The position numbers were made by a program, and so were the translations under genes. Below the pieces are notes generated by a model that saw only the letters and a list, made by a program, of their open reading frames with translations, had not been told where the DNA came from and searched no databases. Positions 5,032 to 5,170 of a stretch of 5,170 bases of DNA are shown piece by piece. Position 1 is the stretch's first letter. The number at the start of each line of letters is the position of its first letter. Origin of the DNA: CAZEBW01 sp964510205 (GTDB taxonomy: Bacteria; Chloroflexota; Anaerolineae; VGOG01); contig CAZEBW010000140.1 in the NCBI GenBank assembly GCA_964510205.1, positions 1-5,170 on the forward strand, given 5' to 3'.

Positions 5032-5115
5032 TTCGTGTGCTAATACGACAACTAGATTTCGGCTAGAAAGACTTCCGAAGTCTGCTCCAGTGACATTGGT
5101 TGACCACAAAATGAC
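5032..5115. other. Spacer after manC with a short dyad, no gene or clear terminator
   Basis: No ORF with a ribosome site is visible. AGACTTCCGAAGTCT (5069-5083) is a perfect 7-bp inverted repeat around one base. As RNA it would make a 6-bp stem with a 3-base loop, but no U-run follows, so it is not a standard intrinsic terminator. Confidence 0.5.
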
Positions 5116-5170
5116 TGTACTGAACCCCTGAGATTGGACACTTTTTTGGCGATTTTTAGTTCAAATCGAG
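5116..5170. mobile_element. Possible left terminus of an IS3-family (IS150-group) insertion sequence, cut by window edge
   Basis: The sequence begins TGTACTGAACCCC (5116-5128) and continues to TTGGACA (5134-5140), then a T-rich stretch. IS150-group elements commonly begin TGTACTGxACCC with TTGGACA some 18-20 bp in, which fits the spacing here. The transposase genes would lie beyond the window, so only the end pattern supports this call. No target-site duplication can be checked. Confidence 0.45.

Noticed and set aside
5069..5083. Inverted repeat as manC terminator
   Set aside because: The stem is short and AT-containing, and no T-run follows.
5098..5128. TTGACC as a -35 box for a downstream gene
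   Set aside because: At 16-18 bp downstream the bases are GAACCC-like and give no credible -10; the IS-end reading explains the segment better.

Overview
The window looks like the right-hand end of an integrated mobile genetic element (a phage-like or ICE-like element) and its junction with a bacterial chromosome. Two divergent element transcription units meet at a compact control region (about 1575-1737). The leftward unit holds a small HTH protein (1281-1574), a second HTH protein (about 706-1092, or from 1188), a 43-residue basic protein (569-700) and a winged-helix, replication-initiator-like protein that runs off the left edge (1-590). The rightward unit holds an XRE repressor-like protein (1738-2142), a 51-residue hydrophobic protein (2147-2302) and a large serine recombinase (2290-3849). 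To the right of the recombinase lies chromosomal DNA: the 3' remnant of an interrupted gene (about 3810-3896), then manC, encoding mannose-1-phosphate guanylyltransferase (3931-5031). The last 55 bases resemble the terminus of an IS3-family (IS150-group) insertion sequence.

The host is a bacterium with fairly GC-rich chromosomal genes and strong Shine-Dalgarno sites. The style of the winged-helix protein and the large serine recombinase suits a Gram-positive or Chloroflexota-type host. That placement is an inference with low confidence; nothing in the window fixes the taxon.

The genes appear to work as follows. The control region has a perfect consensus promoter facing right (TTGACA, 17 bp, TATAAT) and an extended -10 promoter facing left. 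Palindromes lie in the rightward spacer and over both predicted start sites, which is the layout of a repressor/Cro-type switch. The rightward unit would express the repressor-like protein and the integrase together; the leftward unit would express replication functions. The replication-like gene carries four 21-bp direct repeats just after its winged-helix domain, a possible origin inside the initiator gene, as in phage lambda O.

The most informative boundary is near 3780-3825. There the end of the recombinase ORF overlaps, in another frame, a stretch that reads as the C-terminus of a different, GC-rich gene lying 34 bp upstream of manC. This suggests that the element integrated into that gene, that the last codons of the recombinase are borrowed from the target, and that manC is now cut off from its original operon start and may depend on read-through from the element.
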